A stretch of 64,000 nt of DNA. It comes from Ophiodon elongatus. Lineage: Eukaryota; Chordata; Actinopteri; Perciformes; Hexagrammidae. This document shows, piece after piece, positions 41,150 to 53,720 of the stretch. A program made the translations under genes and the position numbers. The stretch spans positions 124,001-188,000 of the forward strand of contig JACSYO010001855.1 in the NCBI GenBank assembly GCA_016806645.1, read 5' to 3'. The notes beneath the pieces are model-generated. The model worked only from the letters and a program-made list of their open reading frames with translations, searched no databases and was not told the origin of the DNA. The number at the start of each line of letters is the position of its first letter. Position 1 is the stretch's first letter.

Positions 41150-41226
41150 CAAATAGGCTACAACTGAATTTCATTGTGCATATCTGTGTTGCATAATGAC
41201 AATAAATGATCCTTGAATTATTAATT
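41150..41226 (+). repeat. LINE-like 3' tail (L2-type)
   Basis: Ends TTGCATAATGACAATAAATG followed by ATCCTTGAATT. ATGACAATAAA near the end is typical of fish L2-type LINEs and of SINEs that borrow their tail. No reverse-transcriptase frame is present upstream. Confidence 0.45.
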
Positions 41227-41510
41227 AATGTCTGTATCTGAAGGGAACTATATTCCATAGAGGGATGATAAAACCCTTAAGGACCCCAGCCCTGTTCAGT
41301 AAATCACAGTCTATATGAGTTGGGTGCCCGATTCACCTTTCAGCATTAATCTGTCGTGTCAGTGTTTTTGCACAAGATGAAGAAATATTCATGTTTGACC
41401 CCCATGGTATATTTACACTAGTGTATGCTCAGGTGTCTGTTTACACTTGTTAAAATGTTTCTCTGCTGTATTCTATGAGTTGCTGATGTGTTACTTTTCT
41501 TAGGCAATAC

Positions 41511-41517
<7 letters not shown>

Positions 41518-41563
<46 letters not shown>
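41518..41563. repeat. (AT)n microsatellite
   Basis: Perfect AT alternation of more than 40 bases. Confidence 0.97.
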
Positions 41564-41566
<3 letters not shown>

Positions 41567-41901
41567 TTAATTTGAGGGTAAATCTTTACTCTTGACTCAG
41601 TATAGTATTTTCACATTCCTTGCATCTATGTTCATCTCCCTCCATTTCTCCACCAATCAAATCCCTATGTGTATTCTCATTTCTCAATTTTTATTTCTTT
41701 ATCTATACCTTCCACCATTTCTACATTTAGACCATCCAGCTGTATATAAATCCATAACTTAATTGTTCTCTATCCTTATCCCATTCTCCCTCCTCCTTAA
41801 CCGTTTCAACCTCCCTGTCCAGCTTCAAACTGAAACATCTACATTTTAAAATCACAAAAATTTCAAATTTCTCAGTCTTCCCGTCTGTTTTGAAGATTTA
41901 C

Positions 41902-41995
41902 CATCTGGTGAGGATTCCTCCCCAGGACTCCAGGATTTTCTCAGGACAATCTTTGGAAACGTCTCCTGTCCCACTGGAGATTTCACTGTCGCTAT
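41902..41995 (-). CDS. rabgap1l: rabgap1l coding exon 11 (residues 468-499)
   Basis: Acceptor GTTTCCCGCAG, then [20 protein letters not shown] and LESWGGILTR, with a split Trp codon at the 3' end. This is nearly identical to mammalian [20 protein letters not shown]. The segment leads directly into the TBC domain. The donor is AGATG|GTAAAT, phase 2. Confidence 0.95.
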
Positions 41996-44900
41996 CTGCG
42001 GGAAACACAAAACACCCCCAGATATTAAAATACATTTACAGCACAGATAGATCATTCCTGGTACCTGTAACCTCTGTCCACATCAAAACAGTGCCAAGAC
42101 CAACAACACATGACCTTTAACATCGTCTACATGAATGTAGACAACAGGACACTCCCAAGCATATTAATGAAGGAGAATCTTTAAGAGTAGCAGCTATGTG
42201 AGAGCCATCAGTCTGCTTGAATGAGATATATACATCTCTATCTTTTTTATGTATGTCAGGGCACTCTGAACTGCATTGCACATTTTAAAACCCGTTAATA
42301 TTGATGCGACACAGTGAAATGGAGGAAGGAGAAGCAGCGCCTACACTTTCCATTATTGCTGTTCTTCTGTCTGGTGGTTCGTGAGGCAGACAAGAGGCAA
42401 TCAGCACAGCAAACCACTTGTGTTTAGATGCAGAAGCACTAATTGACCGTCTGGCTTACTCTGCTGCTGGAGAGATGAACCTATACCCACACATAGTATC
42501 TACTGGAACATACACAGATTCACACAGCAGTTCCAGCACATAGTGCACATTAAGAATAAGACCGAGATGTGAAAAAACACAATGGTGTCAGTGAACTTCT
42601 CAGGTTATGGCATTACGTTTCACTGATATCGCAACAATAAAGCCAAACAGCAGCAGCCCTCAAAAGGTTTTAACGCTATCATTCACTCCCACTGAAGCCT
42701 TTACTAAGGCCTTGGTGTTAAATAATGAGTTAAGACATTTTCTTCTGGAACATGTAGCTGCTGTGCTCAATGCACTGCTGCTCCTATACCTTACAGCCTC
42801 AGCAGGAGCTTTTCAGGTCTTTATAAATGCTTGATGAGCCCTTTCAAATGGTTCAGGCCCAGCACAAAGCTGCTGCCTCTGTCCTCAGATTGGCTGAGGC
42901 CACGTGGCGAGGAAGCGTGAGTCCAATGCCACTGCCAACTTACCAGGTGATGAAAGAAACTGTGAAGACGAGGACCATTACTGTTACCTTTTAATCTAGA
43001 GAAGGGCTGTGCATTCACTCTAGGATTACTCTCAAATAGGATCTCTCTGATGTTGAAGCCACTAGCGGATTGGTTTTGCCGACATTAAAGTGAGCAGCAA
43101 TTCCCTACTAGTGCCATGAAGATGTTCTGACGTTAATATTTTACTCTGTTTATTTGTATCCTTTAATTTTAAAAAACGATGTCCTTTACTTTGTCTTGCA
43201 GTCCGTTTGTTTTGTTTTTTTACTTTGCCTCATATTTGACATTAGTTCATTGAATATGTAGGATATGTTGTATTTTGTATGCTTAGTTTTTCTTCTCCTT
43301 TTTTGTTATGGTTTTTTTTCTCCTTATATTGAGGGAAGGTCCGTTGCATAAGCCTGTGGCTGCTTGACTTCTACCGTCTCATTTCTTTTTTCTTTTTCAT
43401 TATCTGGATTTTATAAAGTCTTATATATGTGCAAATTAAAAAAAAAATGGATATATGCATGTGTTTGGGGTAACAAAAAAAAAAACACAATGCGCAACAA
43501 TCATAAAGCCTGCTGTGAAAAGGAAAAGAAAAGAAAAAAAAAAAAATCAGCTTCAGGCCTATTTTCCACATTACAGCTTCCAAGAAGAAGAAAAAAACAT
43601 CCACATGAATTGAATGTGTGTGTGTGCTCACAGCGGTGGCATCTACACTAGGAGTGTATTCATTTCTGTACACAATAAGGCTGACCTCCAGCGCCACGGC
43701 CCTGAGCGCCTCCAATTTTCAGCACTGGGGGAGGAGAGGGGCGTTATAGAAAAAGCCCTCTGAAAAGCTCCCACAGTGCCAGTTGAAAGCCGTCAGCTCC
43801 GGCTTTGGCGGCTGACTCATGACTTTGGGCGACGATTTTTTTGCATCTCACTCTGTTAAAACCTTTTAGTGCTTCAAATAATAAAAAAGTAGAGGAGCGT
43901 TGAGAGTGGCAAAGAAGAGAGAAAAGACACACAATAATACCTTTTTTTCCTCCAAAATTTGAGCATAAATGCATATTTCTTTTAAACATGGGAAAAGCTG
44001 CTAAATCATAGAAACAGACTCCTTTCCCATTGCCACTAGATGAGTATGTCCTTCTGTTTTTCTTAACAGTAGAAAGCAGCATGGAGGACAGTGGAAATGT
44101 TACGATGGTTACTTCTTTTTTTATTTAAGTTACTTATTTAGTGTCTTTACAAACTCTGTGCCATCTTGCTGGGAACAATTTTCAAGCGCTGCTTGCACGG
44201 AGACGGATGGGATTTGTGGCTGAGATGATTAAGAGTCGGTCATAGTAGTCATAGCAAAGTACTACACTTCCTGTCTCCCAGGTGGGCGTGGGCATGATGG
44301 GTTTGCCTCTCCCACCATCTTTTTTGGAAGTGTTGTGAACGTTGAGTGGATGTATTTATATATTATTTTGTTAGCCGATGAATACCTGTGACTACGGCTG
44401 AGTCATTCGTTTTTGTAATGAATGCCGATTGTAACCTTTCCCACTAAAGACAAAAAACAGATGTTAATAGTTTCAGTGGGCTTTTCGTTTCCTAGGAAAG
44501 GGGTTTTAGACAAAGCACAACCTCCAATGTTAGATGTTCCACTGTTTCTCTATCACAATTTTGGGAAACATTCCAACAAAAATGTTTACATTTCATTTTG
44601 AAAAGTTAGTTTTTTAAAGTTTATATTTTCTTTTTTCATATTCACATGGGCTGAGTTTAATATTCCACTGTAGTGCATGAATCTTATTACCAGAACACTG
44701 CAGGCTTTTGTATCCTGTTGAAATGTTAAGTTTCCAGTGTAGGTGTGACTTATTAACTGGGTAACATCCACCAAGGCTATTTCTTTATATTGGCACAAAC
44801 GAAATAGCCAGACATTTTGTAGATTTCAATGTCTTTTTCATGCATATTTTGAAAACCAAAATATTTTAGACATTGAAATGACCTCCACTTGAATACTTTT

Positions 44901-46022
44901 AGTTGTTAAGAATGATTATTCCACACAATGTGAAACTTGGATGGAGAAAATCCTCTGAAAAGCGCACACACGCTAAATGAACACATAAATGTGCACCTTT
45001 ATTCCAAAAGAAATCATGAAGCTGAGTTGTGGCCAGGCCTAATCCGCAACACCTGCATAGTCAGGTGGAAATGCCAGTCCTGTTTATATTAGTGGGCTGA
45101 AACTGGGTCATGTTTGTAACCACTGGGGTCTAACAGCCAGTGTTGGTGCTTTTAATGATATTGCTGTTTTGCCTCCATCCCTCTGCCATAATATTGAGGG
45201 GAAAATATCCACTCTGCTGTGGCTCGTCACCTGTTTAAATTTAATGAATTCAGTTTCTGAAATCAAGACACTTGCAGGGAATTGATATCACAAGCAACAT
45301 GGTTTGATGATGATTCTGATTGACCTAGTTGATGCAAAATGGTCCATTTGGGTGAGAATTTTTACATTGTTGTATGTCACATTTAAATAACTGGCTGGTT
45401 ATGAAGATCATTGGACTGCTTGACTGAGGAAGACTGTTCATTTCACCCAAAAAGGTTGTGTAGTGGTTGTTTGATGGTAGTTTGACACTGCAGTGCTGTA
45501 GCGCGATAAGCCAACGAGTCCTAACAGGATTGGGACAGGCCACAGACACACAGCTATCAAAACCCCTGAGATTCTGCCAGCAGTCATTGCAATTCTCTGT
45601 GTAACACACATGCACACAACCTTGGTTGTAAAACACATAGAAGACCTTTTTTTCACACATATGCAAACAAACACAGACACTGAGACTCATTACCCATGAT
45701 CTACTGTACACACCATTGCTGTTATCACATGCCTAGCCACACTCATTTACACAAAACCCAAATTCTCTCTCTCTCAAAACCTCTATGATAGACCGAATAT
45801 CGCAACATAAAATCTCATTGAGAAAAGGCGTTCATGCCACTAAGAAAAAAGAAAATGCTGGATATGTGGAATGTAAAGTAAATGCTCCCTCTGCCAAGCT
45901 ATTTGTGGTAAAGCAATTATTTTCTTTGTTGTGCCTGTGAAGGTTCACTGAAGTGTCTCATTTTTCTCTGATATTAAAGACCGTGAGGGATTTGTACAGC
46001 GGCATGCAATGTGAGGTTTTTT

Positions 46023-46027
<5 letters not shown>

Positions 46028-46083
<56 letters not shown>
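46028..46083. repeat. (AT)n microsatellite
   Basis: Perfect AT alternation after a T run; the perfect inverted repeat begins nine bases to its right. Confidence 0.97.
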
Positions 46084-46089
<6 letters not shown>

Positions 46090-46091
46090 AC

Positions 46092-46207
46092 TTGATAAGA
46101 TGCCAGAATACTTCATCAGAATGTCTACCCTCCAAATATTTACACACACACCCACACACACATTTGGAGGGTAGACATTCTGATGAAGTATTCTGGCATC
46201 TTATCAA
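46092..46207. repeat. Perfect inverted repeat, 46-base arms, 24-base loop
   Basis: The left arm (46092-46137) and right arm (46162-46207) are exact reverse complements over all 46 positions, by my base-by-base comparison. The loop is CA-rich. Coding exon 10 of rabgap1l starts about 190 bases to the right. The identity suggests a recent origin. Confidence 0.97.
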
Positions 46208-46395
46208 TGATGTACAGACAGCAAAAGCCTCACTGGCTTTTCAAAGATTTTTAGAATTTGCATGATTGGTGATTATGTCAGTGGCATAGCCATTATATAT
46301 TGTATATGATTAACTAAACTAAGAGTAAGAGGGGTAGAAACCATGCAACCGAGGAGAAAGCTGGAGAGAGAGAAAAAAAAGAGAGACTTCCATAC

Positions 46396-46519
46396 CTTCA
46401 TCAGCCTCCTCTTCCTCAGTGGGCGAGGCCAGTTGTCCTTCATTGCTTCTCTCTGCCTCCCTCTGAAGACTCACCACCTCATAAACAGCATCACTCTGAC
46501 CCACCCTCTCTGGTGTCTG
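46396..46519 (-). CDS. rabgap1l: rabgap1l coding exon 10 (residues 427-468, acidic linker)
   Basis: The exon encodes QTPERVGQSDAVYEVVSLQR, then an acidic tail ending SPTEEEEADE. The DAVYEVVSLQRE core corresponds to mammalian DAIYEVVSLQRE. The acceptor reads CACAGCAG, a tandem NAG-NAG site, so Gln427 may be included or skipped. The donor is GAAG|GTATGG, phase 1. The acceptor lies next to a TG-rich stretch rather than a normal pyrimidine tract. Confidence 0.93.
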
Positions 46520-48360
46520 CTGTGTGCACACACACAAATACAATCAGGCATCATCTTATCCTCAAGTGGAAATAGTTCTATGATTTTAGAAGAGTTTTGG
46601 AAAATCATTGATGATGCTAATATAAAGTATTAGCAATCTTAGATAAATATTAAATCAGATATTACTAGTTAAAATAGAGAATGCCTGTTTTCTGCAAAGT
46701 CATTCTCTTTAATTATACTGTATACATACTGCATGTAAGGTGCCAACAAGGTACAGTAATTCAAAAACAAATTGACTCAAACAGCTAGGTTACATTAGTG
46801 CCTGGAGACAATCAGATGCTACAGGGGCTTGAGAGGCGCAGTGATGAGCTTTAAACACTTTTACATATGCAGATGACTAATCCCTTCAAGCACAGGAAAG
46901 CTAGGAGGAGGAGGATCATCCAGTGTGAAAATGTTCACTTGAAGCGTTAAGGACATGGCAGCCAAAGAAGCAACAGAGTCATGAGCTAGCACAGAGTTCC
47001 TTGAACCAGCATACCATCGGTTGTCATTTATCCAGGACAGACAGCAGTCGGAGAGAACGCCTGCAGGTATGCTTGTGTCAGTATGAGATTGGCAGTGAGG
47101 GTCAATCTCAACAAGAGAATCGGCATGACCACACTTAGACCTGACATTGACTGTCTAAATCGATCAAGCAGGTGGTCAGGACAGAGCTCTCCGTCTCATC
47201 AGATGACACCAACAAAAGAAAAAATAGCCATGTATGAGGAAGAAGAGGAAAAGCTCTACAATCAGCAGAAAAGAGCCTGCTGTGCCTCAACTGGGATGCG
47301 TTTGCAGGCCAGCCTCTAAATTAAACTAACCTAGTGGAAGTCACAAAGGTGAACAAGGAAAGCCATATAAAACTACGGACAGACACCGGCAGCTAACATG
47401 CTTCAACAAGCTGCCTGCACACTACCTACCCAGTGCAACGGGATGATGGGTAAGAAAATGTAAAAAGATACAGAATTAATCTAGAAATTGTATGTAAAAT
47501 GTAAAACGATGATTAATGGGCAAAAGGTTGTCGACTTAGGAGACCATCTTTGTTTGTTTCAAGATTCTTTTAATCCCAGCTCTTTTTCAGTGTGAAACTT
47601 TGAGTTAGACCCATAGCCTCAAATAAATTAAATAAACAATTCATAAACTGTTTTAACTCTTTAATGGAATGAAACCCTAATGAATACTTGACTTGTATTC
47701 GACTGGTAGAGAGATCTAAGACTAATCTGTTTCTGCTGGGCGGGTACCACCATGAAAGTTTTAGCAAACACAGTCAACTGAACTTGAAAATTGCTGAAGT
47801 TTATCAATGATTCGCAACAACAAGTTTTCTTTGAGGTTTAGGGTGTAAAAAATTGCTTAATACAGCGCTTAACTACTTCATAAACCCATTATAATAGACA
47901 AAGAAATGCATAAGAGAAGAAATACACCAGCAGACTTGACCTTGGGTGTCATAAGCTACTGATGTTTATTTCTGGTCTATTCAATTACTGTAGTGCTGTT
48001 GCCTCTCCTCCACCTGGTAGAATGGATCAATGAGCTGCATTGATCTGCCCACTCGCATGGCGTCTAATGACTAACTCAAGTCAGTGATGAGAGCACAAAT
48101 TGGGAGAGAATATCAAGTCTGGCCTATTTTAGGAGAAAATCTGAGGAGGCTTAGGTAACACGTTGACTTTGCTATAGAGTTCGGGGTGAATTGTTAACCC
48201 TAGAGAGTGAATTATTAACACTGATAAAATTGTGACAGATAATTGGACCAGAGAGTTGTTGAAACACATTATCATCTATTGTGGATTTCTAATAAGATAA
48301 AAAGTGATTATCCAAAATAGTTTGTTCACACATCAAGAAAGAACAGCTCTGTTTGCTAAA

Positions 48361-48434
48361 TGTTATTGTATGGGTTGAATTGAATTGATTACCGGTTCAA
48401 TGGTAATCAAGTCAATTCAACCCATAGAATAACA
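48361..48434. repeat. Near-perfect hairpin, 33-base arms, 8-base loop
   Basis: Left arm 48361-48393 and right arm 48402-48434 pair at 31 of 33 positions, with the loop GGTTCAAT. The size is like a short precursor hairpin, but it does not match a microRNA that I know. Confidence 0.9.
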
Positions 48435-49373
48435 TGATCACAAAATAACAGGTCTTTGTAACATTAACAAGCATATTTCTTTTGCAAAGCAATTGTTCAG
48501 CTGTTGTCATATTAAACAAGGACAACACTCTTTCATTCCATCAACCACTAAATGTTGGCTCAATATTTTATATTATATTATATTTATTTTATTTTATCTT
48601 AAAAAGCATACAAACTCATATTTTGTTTGATTTTTTTTTCCTATTTTCCATCATCATAGCTCCTGCAAATATTGTAGGTTTACATATCTGCTGATCTTTT
48701 GGAAACTCCCAATTCTTTATAATTGCGTTTTAGACATGTACTCAACATTTTCTTCAGTCCTCGTGTCGACTTAGTCTCAACCCTGTCCTGTCTGGACTCT
48801 TGAAATTAACTTGGACTTGACCCATGGGATGAAGCCTACAGCCTTCTTCCCTGTAAAGCAGACACCTAATACATTTTCCAGCTAAGAAGACACAGAAAAC
48901 AAGTTGGCACAGATAATGACTCCCTGGTACTTACCCACAGTTTTGGGCAAAATAAGGACTGAAGATATATAATAATATAATAATAGGACTACATATTTTG
49001 TGTGTGTATCACCTCTGATTACCATCTTCCACAAAAACCTCCACACAATATTATCTTTTAATTAGCTCTTAACCACAGCACCAGTCCAGCACTCTTCCAT
49101 TCACGGAGGAGATAACTAGAGAGGCAATCAGACCGCCACTGTTAATTACCCACATGCCAATAATGAGACAGAGCCTCTTATTAGCTCCCTACAATCCAAA
49201 GCTTCCCCACACTCCACTGCTTTGCCAGCTCCCCACGGCCTACTAAAGGAGATCTGCTTTTTAACAAGAAAGAGGTGGCTTACAGCTTAACTGTATTTTT
49301 TAAGCACCTGCAGCAACTGCACAAGCTTGGTGTCCTTGTGTTGGTGGGAGGTGAGTAAATGTGCTTTCTTCAT

Positions 49374-49396
49374 TCTCTCTCTCTCTCTCTCTCTCA
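49374..49396. repeat. (TC)n microsatellite
   Basis: About eleven TC units ending in TCAGC. Confidence 0.95.
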
Positions 49397-49884
49397 GCAC
49401 TTTTTAATCAGACAAGTTGGGAGGAAACTCAAAAGGGCAAACAGTTCAGGGTGTGTGATCTTTGCCATTATACATTAACAAGAGCTTCTAGGATATTGTT
49501 TATTCGGTGCTATCTACAAAACTCATCACATCAGGGGATTGTGGTGACTATTATTCGGCTGCCAGACATCGGCTCACAAGATAAATGTGATAACCGGGTT
49601 GGAGTTTAGCACAGAGTTTCGGGAATAACATGTTGCGCATCAATGCACCAGCTTGACAATGAGAGGCAGGCCGACTGTGGAAGATACACAGATGGAAAGA
49701 GAGGAATGGAAATCTGATGATGAGACATTTGCATCTTTGAGCACATATCTGTAGCTCTCGATGCGACCAAGTGTTTCAGCTCTCTGGGGTACAGCATTTG
49801 ACTGGTCACTGACACGCCACCATGCCTCCAAATACCCGCTCTGACCTCATCCTCGACTCCACACCTCCTCAAAGCTGCACACAA

Positions 49885-49957
49885 GTAAAGCTGTGGCTGT
49901 AAAGCGCTCTGAGACATATGTGATGTTGGACTACGTCAATAAACTTGACTTGACTTA
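49885..49957 (+). repeat. LINE or SINE 3' tail
   Basis: Contains AAAGCGCTCTGAGACATATG then TCAATAAACTTGACTTGACT. AAGCGCT-TGAGAC followed by an AATAAA-TTGACTTGACTT end is a common 3' tail of teleost LINE/SINE elements. No coding body is recognisable to its left. Confidence 0.5.
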
Positions 49958-50720
49958 AATAACCTTGTGAAAGCAATATGGCTTCCACCTTTCTGTGTCA
50001 GAGGTCTCTACTCAGACTCCCTCTGATCATTTATTTAAGTTATTACGTGTTTGACTACTCTTATTACAATAAGAATAGAATGATAATAGATTGGATTGGC
50101 GCCGCTTTATACATTGACACATAATATCAAAAGGGGTTATTTCCATAAATTTCACCCAGGTAAATCATTACCACATTAATTTTAAGATATTAATCCCATT
50201 GTCAACAACAATCCTACTCTCAACAAATCAGATGAAATGCAAACTGGCAAAAGCATTTTCACGTTTAACAGTTTTCTTGATAGAGCAACCGAAATCCCTA
50301 AAAACAAACAAACAATTAGGTAGGGGGCAATAATATTCACTATCAGAATATGCGTAACTTTTTATATCGATATACATAGTCATATTGTGAGACAGGATGT
50401 TTTCTGGAAGATAAATTGAAAAATCAAGAATGAAAGATATTTCATCAGAGATGCAAAAATCATAAAAATCCAATATGACCATAAAGCAGGGCTGCTCAGT
50501 GTTTTGCACTGGTCTTACTACAGCCAGAATGGTAAAGGGATAGCTACCATAGCATAAACCGGATGGCAAATATAAAAAACTTATAGCATAAATAGGCATA
50601 TTGCCCAATCCTACAACCAACCAATCATAAACCATCGACAAACCAACCTTATATCCTAACTACATGTAAAATATGAAAAAGGGTGCAGGTTCTGTGACGG
50701 TTGTCATACTTAGTAGATAC

Positions 50721-50887
50721 CTGTCTGAGTTTGAGATAGAAGGTCTCACTGAAGGTCTTGCGGCTGAAGTACCAGAAGCGTTCGTTTGATGGATATACCC
50801 TGACCAGAGTTTCCAGCAGAAAGCGAACTGGCTCCACCACCTCAGTGACCACCAGGTCCACCGCCACCGTCATGTAGACCTGCTTAT
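50721..50887 (-). CDS. rabgap1l: rabgap1l coding exon 9 (residues 371-426, DUF3694 end)
   Basis: Among the best conserved exons in the window: KQVYMTVAVDLVVTEVVEPV then RFLLETLVRVYPSNERFWYF and SRKTFSETFYLKLRQ, almost identical to mammalian RABGAP1L. The acceptor is TTTGTTCCAG and the donor AGACAG|GTATCT, phase 0. Confidence 0.96.
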
Positions 50888-52142
50888 CTGGAACAAACCA
50901 CAGAGACAAAGCAAAGCACGGTTACTGTGGCGGTAGTATAAGAAACTCCTTTGTTTCTTTTCTTTGTACTTGATTTCAGTCAGTGAAGCACATTTACCTA
51001 CTGTCTATCATGTTAAATTACATAGTATGCAAGTATTTTTTTCTATTCTATATAATACTCAGATCTAGAATAACAAATTTTACAATTAATTTAAAAATCT
51101 ATAAATGCAACTGTAAGCTGAGGAGATTTCACTTTTCATCTGACTGGCCTCTACTGGGAGGCAGGAAATCAACACCATGCGTCCTGTGAGGATGCCACAC
51201 CCCCTAGTGGATAACGACATAACATTAATGTCATCAACTTCACAACTGAAGTCTATAAATGTATTTGTTACTGTAGGTGAAAAGTGTATTCTGCAAGCCC
51301 AGCCCTGGAACGTGAACTTGTTTTCATAGTACAGATGTTTTGGTTTATACAGCAGGAACTGCTCACTTCATGATTATGTTAAATTAAAAAAAAAATCAAC
51401 CTGAGGAGGGACAGAAATGTACTACCAGCGTCTTAATATAGATTGCAATTATGATAATATTAAGCACTTGTTTTTTGGGGGAAAGGACTTGTTTGAAGAT
51501 TCAGATACTCTTGGCGCTGATGCTGAGATAGTTTATTTGCCGATAATAAAAACATGTCTTTTGATGGTTCGGGCTCCCCAGGTGTTGGTTACAATAGCTA
51601 GCTACATGTCATATCAAGATGCACTTATTTGTAAGCAGCCATTATTTTCTGATAACCAGTAAAAGAAAATGTAGTTATTTCATATGATGTGTCCTAATTT
51701 ATGTACAGATTGTGAAAAGAAAGAATGAATAACACTATCTTGGACAGAGAACTCTGTTAGCTCACTTTTTTTGGCGAGTTAATCATTAATCCATTAACTG
51801 ATTATTTGCTCAGCAGGAAACTACTCAACCATAATTTTGACCGTGACCAGTGCCTCCTGAGGGAAGTAAGCCGGTTTCAAAACCTCCACTTTGAAAATTA
51901 CCACCAGATCAACATCACACTGAAATGCGTGATAATGTATAAAAAACAAGTAACTTTCTATGCTACATAATACCCTTCAAAAATACAACCTTTAAAATGT
52001 CTCTTTTACAAATAATCAAACTAGAAGTGTGTATCATGGAAGCATCTCTGAATTATCTATGCCAGTCAGGATGTGGGCAGATGAGAAGAGATTGCTGTGT
52101 TTTGTCTGTGTGTCTTTGTGTGTGTGTCTTTGTGGGTGTGTC

Positions 52143-52218
<76 letters not shown>

Positions 52219-53521
52219 TGGCTTTCTACTGTCAGCCTCTCATGAGGTAGAGTGCTTTGACAGACCTGCCACCCACCTTCAAGTCAAACTCTAACAGCCT
52301 TCGAGTAAGCAAGTTGCCAAGTGCTCAAATGTGTTAGCGGTAATGTATTTGTCGAGGCAAGCTCTCTGCCTGGATACACTCTGTGGGATCCGGTCTAAGC
52401 ACATACAAATACTTCCCTTGTAAAAGACAATAAAATGTATCTTTTCTCAAGTACATAACGATCAATTTGTTCAACACCAATATGTTAATCTGAGTGGGTT
52501 TGGATTTATGAATATACATTTCAAATTATGTTTAAAACTTAAATCAAACACTAAATGTGTTAAAATATATTTTGTGTACCTAATTTGTGAATATTTCATT
52601 TTGTGAAGTTGTTCAATTCAGGTTCTAGATGTCAATATTCAGAAAACAGATATGACCAAAGTATTTCATCAACTGAGTACATTATCATTATCATCATGAT
52701 ATATCGTTTGTGTGCAATAGAATAATCCTGCAGGCCTATGTTATCAAGTTGTGTTATTAGGAGCTTCATCATGCAAAACAAAGAGACAATAAAAGGAGGA
52801 AAATGTATTATGCTCAAAGACCTGCGTAGCTATAAGCCGGACAGATATGCAAAGTGAATTGCATGAGAATAATTTCCTCAAAATGCTGCTTTTATTTCTA
52901 TTTCTCACTTGAGTGAGTGTCCACAGCTCTGTTAGCTCTGCTGCCTGACACAAGTCACGCTTCAATGTGCAAAAACGTGCCATGCTTTGACAAGTAATGG
53001 TCACAAGGCTAGGTACAAGGCTGTACGTTAGAACAGATGTAGGCAACTATCACATCCAGGCTCCAATGCAAGCACTGCATAATTATCAGACGTGACCTTG
53101 AGCTTTGTGCAATCCCACATCATACATGCGACAATAATGTAGGGAAATAATTCCTACTTCATATTTTTTTGTGAACAACCAGCAAACAAGAACTGGTGTG
53201 TTCCGCTTGACACAGATCATAAATGCAGCAAAACTTTGAATTAATCAATTATTCAAAAAAAGTCAACAAATTGCTGCTATGAGCAATATAATTATTAAAG
53301 AAGGGAACTGTACATCTGCATTGAAATATTTTACCAACATGCCTTTATGCACGGCTGTAAGTTACTTTTTAAGAATTAAAAGGTTATTTTGAAGTCAAAC
53401 GGTTGCCATCTTTGCTCAGTGACACATGACTGCAACTTTAAATATTTCACAGCTCCTTTGGATAGAAATTAAATTGTAATCTGTGTGACATAATATTTAG
53501 GGGGACAATAACTCTCCTCAC
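50888..53521. other. rabgap1l intron between coding exons 8 and 9
   Basis: A 2.6-kb intron. The long TG microsatellite at 52108-52218 is its main feature. A short stretch at 51770-51835 with ATTAATCC/ATTAACTG motifs may be a worn copy of the dispersed repeat seen at 3140. Confidence 0.65.
52108..52218. repeat. (TG)n microsatellite with CTT interruptions at its left end
   Basis: A perfect TG run over the right two thirds, with TGTGTCTT units to the left. Confidence 0.97.
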
Positions 53522-53624
53522 CTTTGGGTGTGTCTTCATTCAGCTGCTGGAAGGCCGCCATGTTGGGGTTCCATTTTCCAGTGATCACATAGGCCTTCCC
53601 ATCAGAGCTCTTCCCCATCGACTC
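53522..53624 (-). CDS. rabgap1l: rabgap1l coding exon 8 (residues 337-371, DUF3694 region)
   Basis: Acceptor CTACACAG, then ESMGKSSDGKAYVITGKWNP and FQQLNEDTPK. This is colinear with mammalian ESMGKSYDGRAYVITGMWNP. The donor is AAAG|GTGAGG, phase 1. The intron between this exon and the previous one is only 633 bases and most of it is a MITE. Confidence 0.95.
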
Positions 53625-53720
53625 CTGTGTAGGTATTAATAAATGGATTATGTACTAAGTTTTTGTAAAAGCACCCAATATCAGTTTCACAAATATAAAC
53701 TGGAACAAAGAAAAATGCAG

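Larger units (their letters stand above)
39616..41901. other. rabgap1l intron between coding exons 11 and 12
   Basis: A 2.3-kb intron. It contains a block with repeated TACTGTA-like words (40050-40230), the decamer minisatellite, a LINE-like tail and an AT microsatellite. Confidence 0.7.
41996..46395. other. rabgap1l intron between coding exons 10 and 11
   Basis: A 4.4-kb intron without exons. It contains A-rich stretches near 43438-43547, the AT microsatellite at 46028-46083 and the perfect 46-base inverted repeat beside it. Confidence 0.7.
46520..50720. other. rabgap1l intron between coding exons 9 and 10
   Basis: A 4.2-kb intron. It holds the 33-base-arm hairpin at 48361, a TC run at 49374-49396, a moderately GC-rich patch at 49055-49215 and a LINE-like 3' tail at 49885-49957. 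No exon was recognised. Confidence 0.7.

Noticed and set aside
42601..43020. Possible remnant of a LINE reverse transcriptase
   Set aside because: A few residues (KAAASVLR) recall the C-terminal end of L2-type proteins, but no other motif could be found.
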